The translations under genes were made by a program, and so were the position numbers. From an uncultured delta proteobacterium (GTDB taxonomy: Bacteria; Desulfobacterota; Syntrophorhabdia; Syntrophorhabdales; Syntrophorhabdaceae), in the NCBI GenBank assembly GCA_903872255.1, contig CAIQJW010000079.1, forward strand, positions 1 through 6,842: a stretch of DNA of 6,842 bases. Reading direction: 5' to 3'. The notes below the pieces were generated by a model. The model had not been told where the DNA came from, searched no databases, and saw nothing but the letters and a program-made list of their open reading frames with translations. Numbering within the stretch: the first letter of the stretch is position 1; every line of letters begins with the position of its first letter. Below are positions 6,149 to 6,842 of this stretch, piece by piece.

Positions 6149-6842
6149 ATGCAAATACTTCATTTACGTGAACTTGACAGTGTAAAGGTCAGCATTATCC
6201 TGCTGGATTGGTCCTGCCGGGAAAGTTTCCATATATTTGATTACCTGGATAACCAGAGCATTTCACGCGAGCAATACGAAATCATCTGGATTGAATATTT
6301 CGATTTAAGGCCGGATGAAATAGAGAAGCGTATTGAACGCGGTACGGCGAGTCCTGATATCTGGTGCCTGCTGGAGATGCCGAGGCAAAGCTATTACCAT
6401 AAACATTTTATGTACAACGCCGGGATCTTGCTCGCACGGGGACGGATCATAGTGATCTGCGATTCCGATGCCATGGTAAATCCTACATTTGTGGAGAACA
6501 TCATTTCCGCCTTTGAAGCTGACAAAAATATTGTTGTCCATCTCGATGAGGTCCGGAATATCGATCGCAAGCATTATCCCTTTGATTACCCGACGATTGC
6601 CGAATTCATGGCCGGAAACTGCATAAACTGGAATAATGGAAAGACGACGGGGCTGCGCGAGGGTGCCGACACCCTCCACGATCTTAATTACGGCGCCTGC
6701 TTCTGTGCTTTGAAAGAAGACCTGATTGCCGTCGGCGGAGCGGATGAACATATCGATTACCTGGGCCATATCTGCGGCCCCTATGACATGACTTTTCGGC
6801 TGGTAAATTTTGGAAAAAAGGAAATATGGCGTCAAAATGAAT
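6149..6842 (+). CDS. GT-A fold glycosyltransferase (family 2-like), 3' end beyond the window
   Basis: An open frame runs from the ATG at 6149 to the window edge: 231 codons plus one base, with no stop. It is predicted to be a second cytoplasmic glycosyltransferase of the same pathway. The opening strand VKVSIILLDW is at 12-21. IVICDSDAMVNPTF at 101-114 carries the metal-binding DxD (Asp105, Asp107). DLNYGACFCALKEDL at 178-192 and GGADEHIDYLGHICGPYDM at 197-215 match the acceptor-side pattern of GG.DE followed by an acidic residue. The classical DDGS of the neighbouring enzyme is missing; IIWIEYFD at 45-52 takes that place, so it belongs to a different subgroup. It starts 11 bases after the preceding stop and has no Shine-Dalgarno, which suggests re-initiation by ribosomes finishing the upstream gene. 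Donor sugar unknown; the C-terminus cannot be assessed. Confidence 0.85.
   Translation, partial: MQILHLRELDSVKVSIILLDWSCRESFHIFDYLDNQSISREQYEIIWIEYFDLRPDEIEKRIERGTASPDIWCLLEMPRQSYYHKHFMYNAGILLARGRIIVICDSDAMVNPTFVENIISAFEADKNIVVHLDEVRNIDRKHYPFDYPTIAEFMAGNCINWNNGKTTGLREGADTLHDLNYGACFCALKEDLIAVGGADEHIDYLGHICGPYDMTFRLVNFGKKEIWRQNE

Noticed and set aside
6305..6835. 176-codon open frame on the - strand at the right edge
   Set aside because: The + strand here encodes a recognisable glycosyltransferase with DxD and GGADEH motifs, left open only because the window ends.

Overview
The window reads as part of a surface-polysaccharide (O-antigen, capsule or exopolysaccharide type) biosynthesis and decoration locus of a bacterium. 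All six well-supported genes lie on the + strand: a membrane acyltransferase, a class I SAM-dependent methyltransferase, a short-chain dehydrogenase/reductase (SDR), a cobalamin-binding-type radical SAM enzyme, and two glycosyltransferases, the second running off the right edge. The gene mix, intermediate base composition and Shine-Dalgarno motifs suggest a Gram-negative bacterium, but no ribosomal or housekeeping marker is present, so I cannot name a lineage. No tRNA, rRNA, CRISPR array, transposase or phage gene is seen.

Layout. 43-1119 is an integral-membrane acyltransferase-3 protein. 1120-1335 is an AT-rich spacer holding an inverted repeat and a doubtful 33-codon ORF. 1336-2064 is a methyltransferase with a TTG start. 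2065-2219 is a second spacer, most of it covered by a 43-codon ORF with a good ribosome binding site. 2220-3089 (SDR) and 3086-5176 (radical SAM) overlap by ATGA and are almost certainly co-translated. 5208-6137 is a GT2 rhamnosyltransferase-like enzyme. 6149-6842 is the N-terminal 231 residues of another GT-A fold glycosyltransferase.

How the genes may work together (inference). The two glycosyltransferases would build a repeat unit, and the acyltransferase would add O-acyl groups at the membrane. The methyltransferase, SDR and radical SAM enzyme would modify a sugar or glycan. The most notable item is the radical SAM protein: a B12-binding-like domain, a radical SAM core with a C-x4-C-x2-C cluster motif, and a C-terminal module of about 137 residues that reads like an F5/8 type C (discoidin, galactose-binding-like) domain. 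A carbohydrate-binding-type module on a cytoplasmic radical enzyme, coupled to an SDR, suggests radical chemistry on an assembled or lipid-linked glycan rather than on a free nucleotide sugar. Both the SDR and the radical SAM protein also begin with basic, amphipathic-looking extensions, which would fit work at the inner face of the membrane. These functional links come from reading the sequence and have not been tested.
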